Below, in pieces: positions 40,655 to 49,047 of a stretch of DNA of 57,466 bases (position 1 is its first letter; each line of letters opens with the position of its first letter). The DNA comes from Clostridia bacterium. GTDB taxonomy: Bacteria; Bacillota; Clostridia; Saccharofermentanales; UBA5734. Under the pieces are notes generated by a model. It had not been told where the DNA came from, made no database searches, and was given only the letters and a program-made list of their open reading frames with translations. The stretch lies in NCBI GenBank assembly GCA_009928985.1, contig SABL01000003.1, forward strand, positions 1 to 57,466, in the 5' to 3' direction. Made by a program: the position numbers and the translations under genes.

Positions 40655-42448
40655 ATGAGCAAGTTTAGAATGCACGTGCTGGTTTGCGGTGGCACAGGCT
40701 GTGTCTCGTCAGACAGCATGAAGATTGTCGAGAATTTCAAAAAACAGATCAAGGCCGCCGGATTGGCCGAGGAAGTCCAGGTCGTTGCGACCGGTTGCTT
40801 CGGTTTCTGCGAAAAAGGCCCGATCGTCAAGATCCACCCGGATAATATCCTCTATGTCGAAGTCAAGCCGGAAGACACCCAGGAGATTGTCAACGAACAC
40901 TGCATCAAAGGCCGTACCGTTGACCGTCTGCTGTATGTCGAACCGACCTTCGAACAGCGCATCAGCGAACACAAAGACATGCCCTTCTACAAGAAACAGC
41001 TCCGCGTCGCGCTCCGCAACTGCGGCGCCATCGATCCGGAGAACATTGAAGAATACATCGCTGCCGATGGCTACCAGGCCCTGGGCAAGATCCTGACCGA
41101 CATGACCCCGGCCCAGGTTGTCGATACCGTCAAGCTGAGCGGTCTGCGGGGCAGAGGCGGCGGTGGCTTCCCCACCGGCATGAAATGGGATTTTGCCAGC
41201 CGTTATGCCGCGGACCAGAAATACGTCATTTGCAATGCTGACGAAGGTGATCCGGGCGCGTTCATGGACCGCTCCATCCTCGAAGGCGACCCGCACAGCG
41301 TTCTCGAAGCCATGGCCATCGCCGGCTATGCCATCGGAGCCACCAAGGGCTATATTTACATCCGTGCGGAATATCCTCTGGCCATCAAGCGCCTCGATAT
41401 CGCCATCAAGCAGGCGTATGACTACGGCCTCCTCGGCAAAGACCTGTTTGATTCCGGTTTCGACTTTGACATCCAGCTGCGCTTTGGCGCTGGTGCCTTT
41501 GTCTGCGGCGAAGAAACCTCGCTGATCAAATCGATCGAAGGCCTGCGCGGTGAGCCGACCAACAAGCCGCCGTTCCCAGCCGAAAAAGGCTTGTGGCAGA
41601 AGCCGACCATCGTCAACAATGTCGAGACGCTGGCCAATGTCCCGGTCATCTTCCTCAAGGGCGCCGAGTGGTTCTCCTCCGTCGGTACTGCCAAGAGCAA
41701 GGGTACCAAGGTTTTCGCCCTCGCCGGCAAGGTCAACAACGTCGGTCTGGTTGAAGTCCCGATGGGCATGACCCTCAGGGAAATCATCTATGACATCGGC
41801 GGCGGCATCAAGGGCGGCAAGCAGTTCAAGGCCGTCCAGACCGGCGGTCCTTCCGGTGGCTGTATCACCGCTGCCAACCTCGACACCCCGATTGACTATG
41901 ACAACCTGATCGCCATCGGCTCCATGATGGGCTCCGGCGGCATGATCGTCATGGACGAAGACGACTGCATGGTCAACATCGCCAAGTTCTACCTCGAGTT
42001 CACCATGGAAGAATCCTGTGGCAAATGCACCGCCTGCCGCATCGGCAACAAGCGCCTGCACGAAATGCTGACCCGCATCACCGAAGGCAAAGCCACCCCG
42101 GACTGCATCGAGGAACTCAAGGAACTCTCCGTGATCATCAAGGACACCGCCCTGTGCGGCCTCGGCCAGACCTCGCCGAACCCGGTTCTGTCCACGATCA
42201 ACCACTTCATCGATGAGTACAAGGCCCACGTCTTCGAAAAACGCTGCCCGGCTGGTGTCTGCCAGGCACTGTCGGTCTACACCATCATCGAAGACAAGTG
42301 CATCGGCTGCACCGCCTGCGCCCGTGCCTGCCCAGTCAAGTGCATCTCCGGCTCTGTCAAGAAGCCGCATGTCATTGACCAGAGCAAGTGCATCAAGTGC
42401 GGTGCCTGCCTCAAAGCCTGCGCCTTCAGCGCTGTCGACAAGAAATAA
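40655..42448 (+). CDS. hydB: NuoF-like flavin subunit of bifurcating [FeFe] hydrogenase
   Basis: A 597-residue subunit that binds NAD(P) and FMN and is the likely site of electron bifurcation. Domains in order: an N-terminal [2Fe-2S] thioredoxin-like domain (CGGTGCVSSD, ATGCFGFCEKGP), the NuoF domain with the GLRGRGGGGFPTGMKWDFA nucleotide/flavin motif and CNADEGDPGAFMDRS, the SLBB-like region, the [4Fe-4S] motif ESCGKCTACRIGNKRL, and two C-terminal [4Fe-4S] clusters (CIGCTACARACPVKC, CIKCGACLKACAF). GGGAGG places the start at MSKFRMHV. The C-terminal ferredoxin domain is typical of HydB rather than NuoF. Confidence 0.94.
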   Translation: MSKFRMHVLVCGGTGCVSSDSMKIVENFKKQIKAAGLAEEVQVVATGCFGFCEKGPIVKIHPDNILYVEVKPEDTQEIVNEHCIKGRTVDRLLYVEPTFEQRISEHKDMPFYKKQLRVALRNCGAIDPENIEEYIAADGYQALGKILTDMTPAQVVDTVKLSGLRGRGGGGFPTGMKWDFASRYAADQKYVICNADEGDPGAFMDRSILEGDPHSVLEAMAIAGYAIGATKGYIYIRAEYPLAIKRLDIAIKQAYDYGLLGKDLFDSGFDFDIQLRFGAGAFVCGEETSLIKSIEGLRGEPTNKPPFPAEKGLWQKPTIVNNVETLANVPVIFLKGAEWFSSVGTAKSKGTKVFALAGKVNNVGLVEVPMGMTLREIIYDIGGGIKGGKQFKAVQTGGPSGGCITAANLDTPIDYDNLIAIGSMMGSGGMIVMDEDDCMVNIAKFYLEFTMEESCGKCTACRIGNKRLHEMLTRITEGKATPDCIEELKELSVIIKDTALCGLGQTSPNPVLSTINHFIDEYKAHVFEKRCPAGVCQALSVYTIIEDKCIGCTACARACPVKCISGSVKKPHVIDQSKCIKCGACLKACAFSAVDKK

Positions 42449-42468
42449 GGAGGTCTGAAGTTAAGCTT

Positions 42469-44214
42469 ATGCGCGAAATAAAAATCAAAATCAATGACGT
42501 CGAGCTGACTGTACCGGATACCATGACGGTTCTGGAAGCAGCCAAGCAAGTCAACGTCAAGATCCCGACCCTCTGCCACCTGAACCTTCACGATCTCAAG
42601 GCCGTTAACCAGGCCGCTTCCTGCCGCGTCTGCATGGTCGAAATCGATGGCCGCCGCAACCTCGCCCCCGCCTGTGCCACTTACGTCACTGAGGGCATGA
42701 ACATCAAGACGACCACCCCGCGGGTTGTCAAGGCCCGCCGGACCATGGTCGAGCTCCTGTTGTCCGACCATCCGAAGGAATGCCTTAACTGCGAGAAGAA
42801 CCAGTCCTGCGACCTGCAGAAGCTCGCCTCCGACCTCGGCGTGCGTGGCCAGATCCGTTATGAAGGCGCCATGTCCACCTATACGGATGACGCCTCCAGT
42901 TTCGCCATCTACCGCGATCTCGACAAGTGCATCCTCTGCCGCCGCTGCGAAACCATGTGCAACACCGTCCAGACCTGTGGCATCCTGTCCGCTGTCGGCC
43001 GCGGTTTTGACACCGTCGTCGCTCCGGCCTTCAATCTGCCGATGATCGACACCATGTGCACCTTCTGCGGCCAATGCGTTGCCGTCTGCCCGACTGGCGC
43101 CCTGACCGAGATGAATGACATCCGCAATGTCTGGAACTCCCTCAACGATCCTGACAAGTACGTCATCGTCCAGACCGCCCCGGCCGTTCGCGTCGCCCTC
43201 GGCGAAGAATTCGGCATGGAACCCGGCACGATCGTCACGGGCAAAATGGCTGCCGCCCTGCGCCGCCTCGGTTTCAACAATGTCTTTGACACCGACTTCG
43301 CCGCTGACTTGACCATCATCGAGGAAGCCTCCGAGTTCATTCACCGCCTGCAGCATGGTGGCACCCTGCCGATCCTGACCAGCTGCTGCCCGGCCTGGGT
43401 CAAGTTCTTCGAACACCAGTTCCCGGATCTGCTGGACATTCCTTCGTCCTGCAAATCCCCGCACGAAATGTTCGGTGCCGTCGCCAAGACTTACTACGCC
43501 AACAAGATGGGCATCGATCCAGCAAAAATGGTCGTCGTCTCGATCATGCCTTGCCTCTCCAAGAAAAACGAAGCTGCTCGTCCCGAGCTGTCCGGCGAAT
43601 CCTTCAAGAACGTCGACTATGTCCTCTCCACCCGTGAGCTGGCGATGATGATCAAGGAAACCGGCATCGACTTCGTCTCCCTGCCGGACGAAGACTTCGA
43701 CCATCCGCTCGGCGAATCCACCGGTGCTGGTGTCATCTTTGGCGCCACCGGCGGCGTTATCGAGGCTGCTGTCCGTACCGCCTATGAATGGCTGACTGGC
43801 GAAACCCTCGAATTCGTTGATTTCCACGCTCTCCGCGGCCTCCAGGGCATCCGCGAGGCCACCATCGACATCGGCGGGACCGAAGTCAAGATCGGCGTCG
43901 CCCATGGTCTCGGCAATGCGAGAAAACTCCTCGAAGCCATCCGCCGCGGTGAATCCAAATACCACGCCATCGAAATCATGGCCTGCCCCGGCGGCTGCGT
44001 CGGTGGTGGTGGCCAGCCCTTCCACCATGGCGATGACACCATCATCAAGAAACGTACCGAAGCCATCTACCGTGAAGACCAGGGCAAGGCCCGCCGCAAA
44101 TCGCACGAGAACAAAGACGTCATGAAACTCTACGAAGAGTTCCTCGGCGAATTCTACGGCGAAAAAGCCCACGAACTCCTCCACACCCACTACGTCGCCC
44201 GCGAAAAGATCTAA
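42469..44214 (+). CDS. hydA: [FeFe] hydrogenase catalytic subunit
   Basis: A 581-residue H2-forming subunit. An N-terminal NuoG-like domain has a [2Fe-2S] cluster (CHLNLHD, ASCRVCMVEI), a His-ligated [4Fe-4S] (HPKECLNCEKNQSCDLQ) and two [4Fe-4S] motifs (CILCRRCETMC, CTFCGQCVAVCP). The H-cluster domain has all three signatures: TSCCPAWVKF, MPCLSKKNEA and EIMACPGGCVGGGGQP, followed by the small-subunit domain. AAGGAGG sets the start 27 codons inside the track ORF. With the other three subunits it should oxidise NAD(P)H and reduced ferredoxin together to make H2, disposing of fermentation electrons. The maturases HydEFG are not in the window. Confidence 0.95.
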   Translation: MREIKIKINDVELTVPDTMTVLEAAKQVNVKIPTLCHLNLHDLKAVNQAASCRVCMVEIDGRRNLAPACATYVTEGMNIKTTTPRVVKARRTMVELLLSDHPKECLNCEKNQSCDLQKLASDLGVRGQIRYEGAMSTYTDDASSFAIYRDLDKCILCRRCETMCNTVQTCGILSAVGRGFDTVVAPAFNLPMIDTMCTFCGQCVAVCPTGALTEMNDIRNVWNSLNDPDKYVIVQTAPAVRVALGEEFGMEPGTIVTGKMAAALRRLGFNNVFDTDFAADLTIIEEASEFIHRLQHGGTLPILTSCCPAWVKFFEHQFPDLLDIPSSCKSPHEMFGAVAKTYYANKMGIDPAKMVVVSIMPCLSKKNEAARPELSGESFKNVDYVLSTRELAMMIKETGIDFVSLPDEDFDHPLGESTGAGVIFGATGGVIEAAVRTAYEWLTGETLEFVDFHALRGLQGIREATIDIGGTEVKIGVAHGLGNARKLLEAIRRGESKYHAIEIMACPGGCVGGGGQPFHHGDDTIIKKRTEAIYREDQGKARRKSHENKDVMKLYEEFLGEFYGEKAHELLHTHYVAREKI

Positions 44215-44260
44215 GTGCATGCCACGAACTAGAGCGAGCACGAAAAACGCTCAAACAAAG

Positions 44261-44293
44261 CCCCGGCGCCATGAACTGGCGCCGGGGTTTTTG
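44261..44293 (+). terminator. Hydrogenase operon terminator
   Basis: CCCCGGCGCC-ATGAACT-GGCGCCGGGG followed by TTTTT: a perfect 10-bp GC stem 46 bases after the hydA stop. Confidence 0.92.
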
Positions 44294-44410
44294 CTGAGTT
44301 AAAGCGCCACGAATGGCGTACAATGAGTCCGGCGGAGCCGGACACCACTGGGATTGTGCGACAACGCGCAAAGGGTGGCGCGCGGCGCCGAAGGCCCTGA
44401 GCGAGTAACG

Positions 44411-45931
44411 TCAGGAACCTGGCTCCTTGAGCGTCCCGGTTGCCCAGGCTGCGACCTCGGAGAGGGCGGGGTGGATGACCATGGCCTGGTCGATGGCGGC
44501 GGTGGAGTCTGGGGAAAAGGAGAGGTGGGGCCGCAACATGGTCCGACCTGGATCATGGGCCTGGAGTGTGGTTTCGAGCTGGTCGCAGTCTTCGGCCCGG
44601 ACGTGGAGGCCTTGGTTCATCAGGTAAATGAAGGGCTGGATCAGAATGGCAGCCTGGGGTCCGATGATGTGGACGCCTAGGATGGTGCGATCCTTGCTGA
44701 CGACGAGTTTGACGAAGCCGTCGTCTTCATCGCCGGGCAGATAACCCATGGCATAGCCCTTGGCAGTCGAAGAATAATGATTGACCCCGGTGAGCAGCTC
44801 ATACCCGGCCTCGCGGGCCTGCTGCTCAGTCAGGCCGACGTGGGCGATCTGGGGATGGGTGAAAATCGCCCAGGGCACCCGGTCGTAGCAGGCGACCCGT
44901 TCCGGTTTTTCGGGCTCGTAGAGATTGTTGGCCAAGATATAGGCTTCGTAGTTTGCTTTGTGGCGATACTGGAACTTGCCGTTGATATCGCCAACTGCAT
45001 AGATACCGGGCACATTGGTGCGCAGATGTTCGTCAGTCAGGATGTAGCCGCGCTCATCCATTGCCAGGCCGCAACGGTCTGCCTGGAGCCAGTCGCTGTT
45101 GCTGACAAAACCCGTGGCGATAAAAATCTCGTCAGTGGAAAAAATCTCTTCGGCTCCGGTGACTTTGTCGCGCACCGTCACACGCTTCTCACCAGCGACT
45201 TTCTCTGCCCGGACGGGCTCGACACCGGTCCGGACCTGGATCCCGACCCGGCGGAATTCTTTTTCCAGCAGGGCGCTGACTTCCGGCTCCTCATGCTTGG
45301 CCAGGCGCGGATTGTGGTCCATGATCGTGACCTCGGCACCATAAGACGAGAAGATGTGGGCGAATTCGGTACCAACGATGCCGCCACCGATGATCAGGAG
45401 CCGCTTGTAGGGTGCAGCGGGAAACCGATCACCGAAAAAGCTCTCGAAATTGACAAATCCGGTCTCGGATAGCCCTTCGATGGTCGGCTTTTTTGCCCGG
45501 CCACCGACGCCAACCACGATCGTCGCAGACTGCAGGCTGTCTGTGACCTGGCCTTGGGCATCCAGAACCTCGAGCACATAGGGTTTGGTGAACCGGGCAG
45601 TGCCCTGGAAAACGGTCAGGCCCGGCCATGACTGGTAGGCTTCCAGGATCTGGCGGTTTTCCCCGATTTTATCCCACATCCGCTGGCCCAGTTTCTCCCA
45701 GTCGACCTGGGGCGGTGCAATCTCCAGACCGATCTTCTCGCCCCGCTCACATTCTCGAATCGTATCCGCGGGATGGACCAGGATCTTGGACGGGATGCAG
45801 CCACGGTTGAGACACGTGCCGCCAAATTTGTGCCGTTCCACCAGGGCGCACTTTTTACCCTGGGCCAGGGCCGCTTCCAGAACGATCAAGGCAGCACCGC
45901 TGCCGACCACGATCAAATCAAATTCCTGCAT
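44411..45931 (-). CDS. Pyridine nucleotide-disulfide oxidoreductase (mycothione/lipoamide reductase-like)
   Basis: A 506-residue FAD enzyme. The FAD-binding start (FDLIVVGSGAALIVLEAAL), the redox disulfide in FGGTCLNRGCIPSK, the NAD(P)-binding GGGIVGTEFAHIFSSYGAEV, the YAVGDINGKF motif and the dimer-interface end (LTEQQAREAGYELL) are all present. The GSG-A-A variant of the first motif and overall pattern are closer to the mycothione reductase branch than to classic Lpd. No 2-oxoacid dehydrogenase genes are near, so the substrate is a thiol disulfide of unknown kind. GAGGAG before MQEFDLIVVG sets the start. An XRE regulator gene lies 27 bases upstream. Confidence 0.82.
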   Translation of the reverse strand: MQEFDLIVVGSGAALIVLEAALAQGKKCALVERHKFGGTCLNRGCIPSKILVHPADTIRECERGEKIGLEIAPPQVDWEKLGQRMWDKIGENRQILEAYQSWPGLTVFQGTARFTKPYVLEVLDAQGQVTDSLQSATIVVGVGGRAKKPTIEGLSETGFVNFESFFGDRFPAAPYKRLLIIGGGIVGTEFAHIFSSYGAEVTIMDHNPRLAKHEEPEVSALLEKEFRRVGIQVRTGVEPVRAEKVAGEKRVTVRDKVTGAEEIFSTDEIFIATGFVSNSDWLQADRCGLAMDERGYILTDEHLRTNVPGIYAVGDINGKFQYRHKANYEAYILANNLYEPEKPERVACYDRVPWAIFTHPQIAHVGLTEQQAREAGYELLTGVNHYSSTAKGYAMGYLPGDEDDGFVKLVVSKDRTILGVHIIGPQAAILIQPFIYLMNQGLHVRAEDCDQLETTLQAHDPGRTMLRPHLSFSPDSTAAIDQAMVIHPALSEVAAWATGTLKEPGS

Positions 45932-45958
45932 GTCAAAACTCCTCAAGAAAAATCTGGT

Positions 45959-46183
45959 TTAGTCAGCCAGTAGCTCGCCTGCCGGCAAGTCCAGGATCCG
46001 GGCCAGATCAAAGAGCCGGTCCATCGGCATGTCGACCTCTCCGCGCTCATAGTGTTCGATCTGGTTGACCGATGCCTCGATCCGCTGAGCCAGCTCAGAC
46101 TGGGAGATCCCTTTGTCGACCCGGGCCTTTTTCAGGCGGAAAGCAGTGGTTGCTGTGATCCATACATTTTCATAGTCAGTCAT
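45959..46183 (-). CDS. XRE-family helix-turn-helix regulator
   Basis: A 74-residue Cro/C1-type DNA-binding protein with a single helix-turn-helix (LKKARVDKGISQSELAQRIE to VNQIEHYERGEVDMPMDRLF). GAGGT precedes the ATG. Together with the disulfide reductase 27 bases downstream it forms a two-gene operon, so it may regulate it, or be an autorepressor. No matching toxin gene is seen. Confidence 0.85.
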   Translation of the reverse strand: MTDYENVWITATTAFRLKKARVDKGISQSELAQRIEASVNQIEHYERGEVDMPMDRLFDLARILDLPAGELLAD

Positions 46184-46310
46184 GGGAGACCTCTTTTCTG
46201 AACAGTGAGTCTAGCATGCCTCGTGTCCGCATGCGGTTTCATCAGCTACCAACAAATCCCAGGGCGGCACAGATGGCCTGTACCACAGGAATTTGCCCAG
46301 ACAAGAAAAT

Positions 46311-47228
46311 TCATTCCACCTGTGTGACAGTGCAGCCATTTTCCTGGAGCAGGGAGACCAGTCCCTTGCTGCCCAGGACATGTCCTGCCCCGACTGCAAC
46401 GAAGGCACAGTTCCCCTGGTCGAGCCAGAGAAGGATTTCTGACAGCATTTTCTCATTGCGCCGGGTCCAGTACAAGGCCTGGAAGGCAGGGGCCCGGGAC
46501 TGTTCCAGATCCGCTTGCAGGGACTCGGCCCTGAAATCTCCAGCCAGGATGGCTTCAAAGTGCTCCAACATCTCCTGGCTGGCCTGACCGGGGTCCTGTG
46601 GAATCAGATTCAGAATCACATCGCTGTCCGTCGCAACTAATTCCGTGGCCATGCGTTGTTCAAATTCAATCCCTTCGACCTCTTTGATAGGCTTTCCAAG
46701 CTGGCGAGCCCGATAGGTCCAGTACTGGTCGAGCCCAAACTGCGCCTTCAGACCTGCCTTTTCGGCGATCTGGTTTTCAAAAACAGCGAGAACGGCCAGT
46801 GCATCGAGCGGCTCCAGATTGTCCCAATTGATCTGGTAGGTCGCTGCTAATTGTCGGATTTTATCAACCGTGTCGGGTGAGGCACGATCCAGGAAAGAAC
46901 CCTGGCTGAAAGTGGCCGGCAATGGCTGAGTCAGATCCCGTTCTGTTGCCAGGAAATCACTGCTGGCAAAGGCAGATTCGATTTCCGGACGCAAGGGGTA
47001 GAGGTCGAGGTATCCTTGGTGTGTGATTCCCATCAGGTAGAGGTGGTTGCCTGATTTCTCCACTGAAAAGAACAGCTGCTTGTCTGTTGCCGACGGCTTT
47101 CCCGCGTTGAAGGTCCGGACTGGACGGTAAATAAAATAGGCGACCACGTTGAAAACCAGGAGAACAGACAAGATGATGACCACCCCGGCCAGGGTTTGCC
47201 TATGCTCAGTTTTCCATGAGTTATCCAT
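46311..47228 (-). CDS. TraB/GumN-family membrane-anchored protein
   Basis: A 305-residue protein with one N-terminal membrane helix (about residues 12-35, LAGVVIILSVLLVFNVVAYF) and an extracytoplasmic TraB/GumN domain. Family marks are LYLMGITHQGY near the start, FGLDQYWTYRARQLGKPIKE in the middle with the conserved Glu that follows (VEGIEFEQ), and the C-terminal NCAFVAVGAGHVLGSKGLVSLLQENGCTV. Related proteins are putative metal-dependent hydrolases; the substrate is unknown. GGGGA precedes MDNSWKTEHR, 14 codons inside the track ORF. Confidence 0.8.
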   Translation of the reverse strand: MDNSWKTEHRQTLAGVVIILSVLLVFNVVAYFIYRPVRTFNAGKPSATDKQLFFSVEKSGNHLYLMGITHQGYLDLYPLRPEIESAFASSDFLATERDLTQPLPATFSQGSFLDRASPDTVDKIRQLAATYQINWDNLEPLDALAVLAVFENQIAEKAGLKAQFGLDQYWTYRARQLGKPIKEVEGIEFEQRMATELVATDSDVILNLIPQDPGQASQEMLEHFEAILAGDFRAESLQADLEQSRAPAFQALYWTRRNEKMLSEILLWLDQGNCAFVAVGAGHVLGSKGLVSLLQENGCTVTQVE

Positions 47229-47269
47229 TAAAATCCCCACAAAGTCGTTGAGCTCGAACGCAAACTGCA

Positions 47270-47818
47270 CTATACTCTTGTCTGAGACCTTCCAGCCGAA
47301 AATGACTCGTTCTGCAGCAAGAGCCAGTCCTTGATCGCCGTGGCGATCTGCTGGGCTGACAATCCTGCGGTCGGTTGGATCTTATCGGCATAGCGCTCAT
47401 AGAGTGGACGCCGGATGCGGTAGATATCCCGGATCGACTGGTGTTTTTTGATGACGATGCCGCGAGTCTTGATATTCCAAAGCCGGCGTTCGATCTTGGG
47501 CAACGGGACGTCGAGGTAGACTACAAATCCCAGGGCGCGCAGATGCTGCATCGCAATCTGGTCGAGGACCACACTGCCACCGGTGGCGATGATGTGGTGC
47601 GAGAGGTTCAGGGCGCGCACGACCTGGGCTTCCACCCGGATAAAGGCACCGATGCCCTCCTGGTCGAGGATGGTTTGCAAAGGTTTTTGCCGGCGTTCTT
47701 CGATCAGTTTGTCGGTATCGACGAAAGCCCAGCCCAAAAGACCGGCCAGAATCCGGCCGACGGTGCTTTTGCCACTGCCTGGCATGCCGATCAAGATGAG
47801 GTTGCTGCTTGGGTCCAT
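47270..47818 (-). CDS. aroK: Shikimate kinase
   Basis: A 182-residue P-loop kinase making shikimate-3-phosphate in aromatic amino-acid synthesis. Walker A is LILIGMPGSGKSTVGRILA, then the shikimate-binding DTD (FVDTDKLIEERR), the IGAFIRVEAQVVRAL helix, the Walker B-like IIATGGSVVLD and the lid arginine region IYRIRRPLYERYAD. The track ORF begins far upstream in another gene. The ATG at 47818 lies six bases after a perfect TATAAT on the same strand and has no ribosome binding site, so the mRNA may be leaderless. The other shikimate genes are not in the window. Confidence 0.85.
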   Translation of the reverse strand: MDPSSNLILIGMPGSGKSTVGRILAGLLGWAFVDTDKLIEERRQKPLQTILDQEGIGAFIRVEAQVVRALNLSHHIIATGGSVVLDQIAMQHLRALGFVVYLDVPLPKIERRLWNIKTRGIVIKKHQSIRDIYRIRRPLYERYADKIQPTAGLSAQQIATAIKDWLLLQNESFSAGRSQTRV

Positions 47819-47824
47819 GCCGGT

Positions 47825-47830
47825 ATTATA
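47825..47830 (-). promoter_or_regulatory. TATAAT immediately before aroK start
   Basis: Perfect -10 hexamer on the reverse strand ending six bases before the aroK ATG. A -35 at proper spacing is not obvious. If used, transcription starts at or next to the start codon. Confidence 0.4.
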
Positions 47831-47860
47831 CAGCAGGACCACAAGATTTGGGGAAAAGAC

Positions 47861-48961
47861 ATGAATGAATCGAACCACAGGCGAGATAAAATCCTGATCG
47901 TAGACAGCAGCCCGGATGCAATCCGCTCCCTGGCTGGAGCTTTGCCGTCCCGATTTACAAAACTGATAGCGACCAGTGGTGCCAAGGCCTTTGATTTGCT
48001 GGCTGCCGCCGAAGATTTGCCCAGCTTGATCTTGCTGGAAACACTCATGCCTCAGATGGATGGATATGAGATCTGCAGTCTGCTCAAGGCTGATGACCGC
48101 TACCGGGAAATCCCTGTCATTTTCATTTCCAGCAAGAATGAGATCAGGGAAAAGATCGAAGGATTGCAGCGGGGTGCAGTCGATTTCATCACCAAACCCT
48201 TCGATCCCGGCGAGGTAATGTCGCGGGTCGATGTCCATCTCAAGATCTTCAATCTGCAGCAGGAACTCACGCGACGCCAGCACGATCTGGAAGACCTGGT
48301 CGAAGCCAAGGCTAAAGAAGTGACCGAGATGCAGCTGGCGACCATATTTGCCCTCGTCCGCCTGACCGATCGCCGCGATGACAAGATCGGGGGGCACCTC
48401 GAGCGCACCCAGAGGATCTGCGCCAGCCTGGCCAGGAAACTAAGTGAATCCCCCCGGTTCCAGAACCAGATCGACGAGGCTTTCATGGATAACCTGTTCA
48501 AAGCAGCCCCTCTGCACGATATCGGCAAAGTTGGCATACCGGACCATATTTACCTCAAGCCAGGTCGCCTCACCCCGGAAGAATTTGCCACCATGCAGCA
48601 GCATACTTTGGTCGGTGCCCAGACCCTGGCCAAAGTTCTGGAGAAATTTCCCGACAACCAGCTGATCCACACGGGGGTTGAAATTGCCCGCTACCATCAT
48701 GAACGCTGGGACGGTCAGGGATATCCCGAGGGTCTTGCGGGTGAGGCTATTCCATTGAGCGCCCGGATCATGGCGGTGGCGGATGTCTTTGATGCCTTGC
48801 GCATGCTACGGCCTTATAAGAAACCGATGCCGCACAAAGACAGCGTTGTGGTCATCCGTGAAGGCCGCGGCAGCCATTTCGATCCAGATGTCGTCGATGC
48901 TTTCCTGGCAGTCGAATCAGATCTGGAGAAACTCTACCCAGCCGCGGGCTGGCATGCCTAG
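47861..48961 (+). CDS. HD-GYP phosphodiesterase with degenerate receiver domain
   Basis: A 366-residue protein: receiver domain (residues 10-125), coiled linker, HD-GYP domain (from about 165). The HD-GYP motifs are intact (PLHDIGKVGIPDH and HHERWDGQGYPEGL), so it should hydrolyse cyclic di-GMP. The receiver is not normal: the phosphoacceptor position reads LILLETLMPQ, with Glu60 in place of Asp, and the second acid of the DD pair is Ser16, while Lys112 is kept. It probably cannot be phosphorylated and may be locked in one state. GGGGA precedes the ATG. First gene of an operon with a PAS histidine kinase and a second HD-GYP regulator. Confidence 0.88.
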   Translation: MNESNHRRDKILIVDSSPDAIRSLAGALPSRFTKLIATSGAKAFDLLAAAEDLPSLILLETLMPQMDGYEICSLLKADDRYREIPVIFISSKNEIREKIEGLQRGAVDFITKPFDPGEVMSRVDVHLKIFNLQQELTRRQHDLEDLVEAKAKEVTEMQLATIFALVRLTDRRDDKIGGHLERTQRICASLARKLSESPRFQNQIDEAFMDNLFKAAPLHDIGKVGIPDHIYLKPGRLTPEEFATMQQHTLVGAQTLAKVLEKFPDNQLIHTGVEIARYHHERWDGQGYPEGLAGEAIPLSARIMAVADVFDALRMLRPYKKPMPHKDSVVVIREGRGSHFDPDVVDAFLAVESDLEKLYPAAGWHA

Positions 48962-49047
48962 CCCGCGGCTGGAAAGATCAAGCAGGTACGGAGGGTCGGC
49001 ACGAGAACTGCCACCCTTGCTGATATCCCATAACTGGAGCGATCATC

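Noticed and set aside
40709-44241. Long antisense ORFs of 553 and 654 aa opposite the hydrogenase genes
   Set aside because: They are mirror frames of C-ending codons in the real hyd genes, lack domains and contain low-complexity Asp/Gly/Ala runs.
44299-44680. Short ORFs around the start of the disulfide reductase shadow region
   Set aside because: They lie between the hydrogenase terminator and the end of the reverse-strand gene, are Pro/Arg-rich mirror frames and lack start signals.
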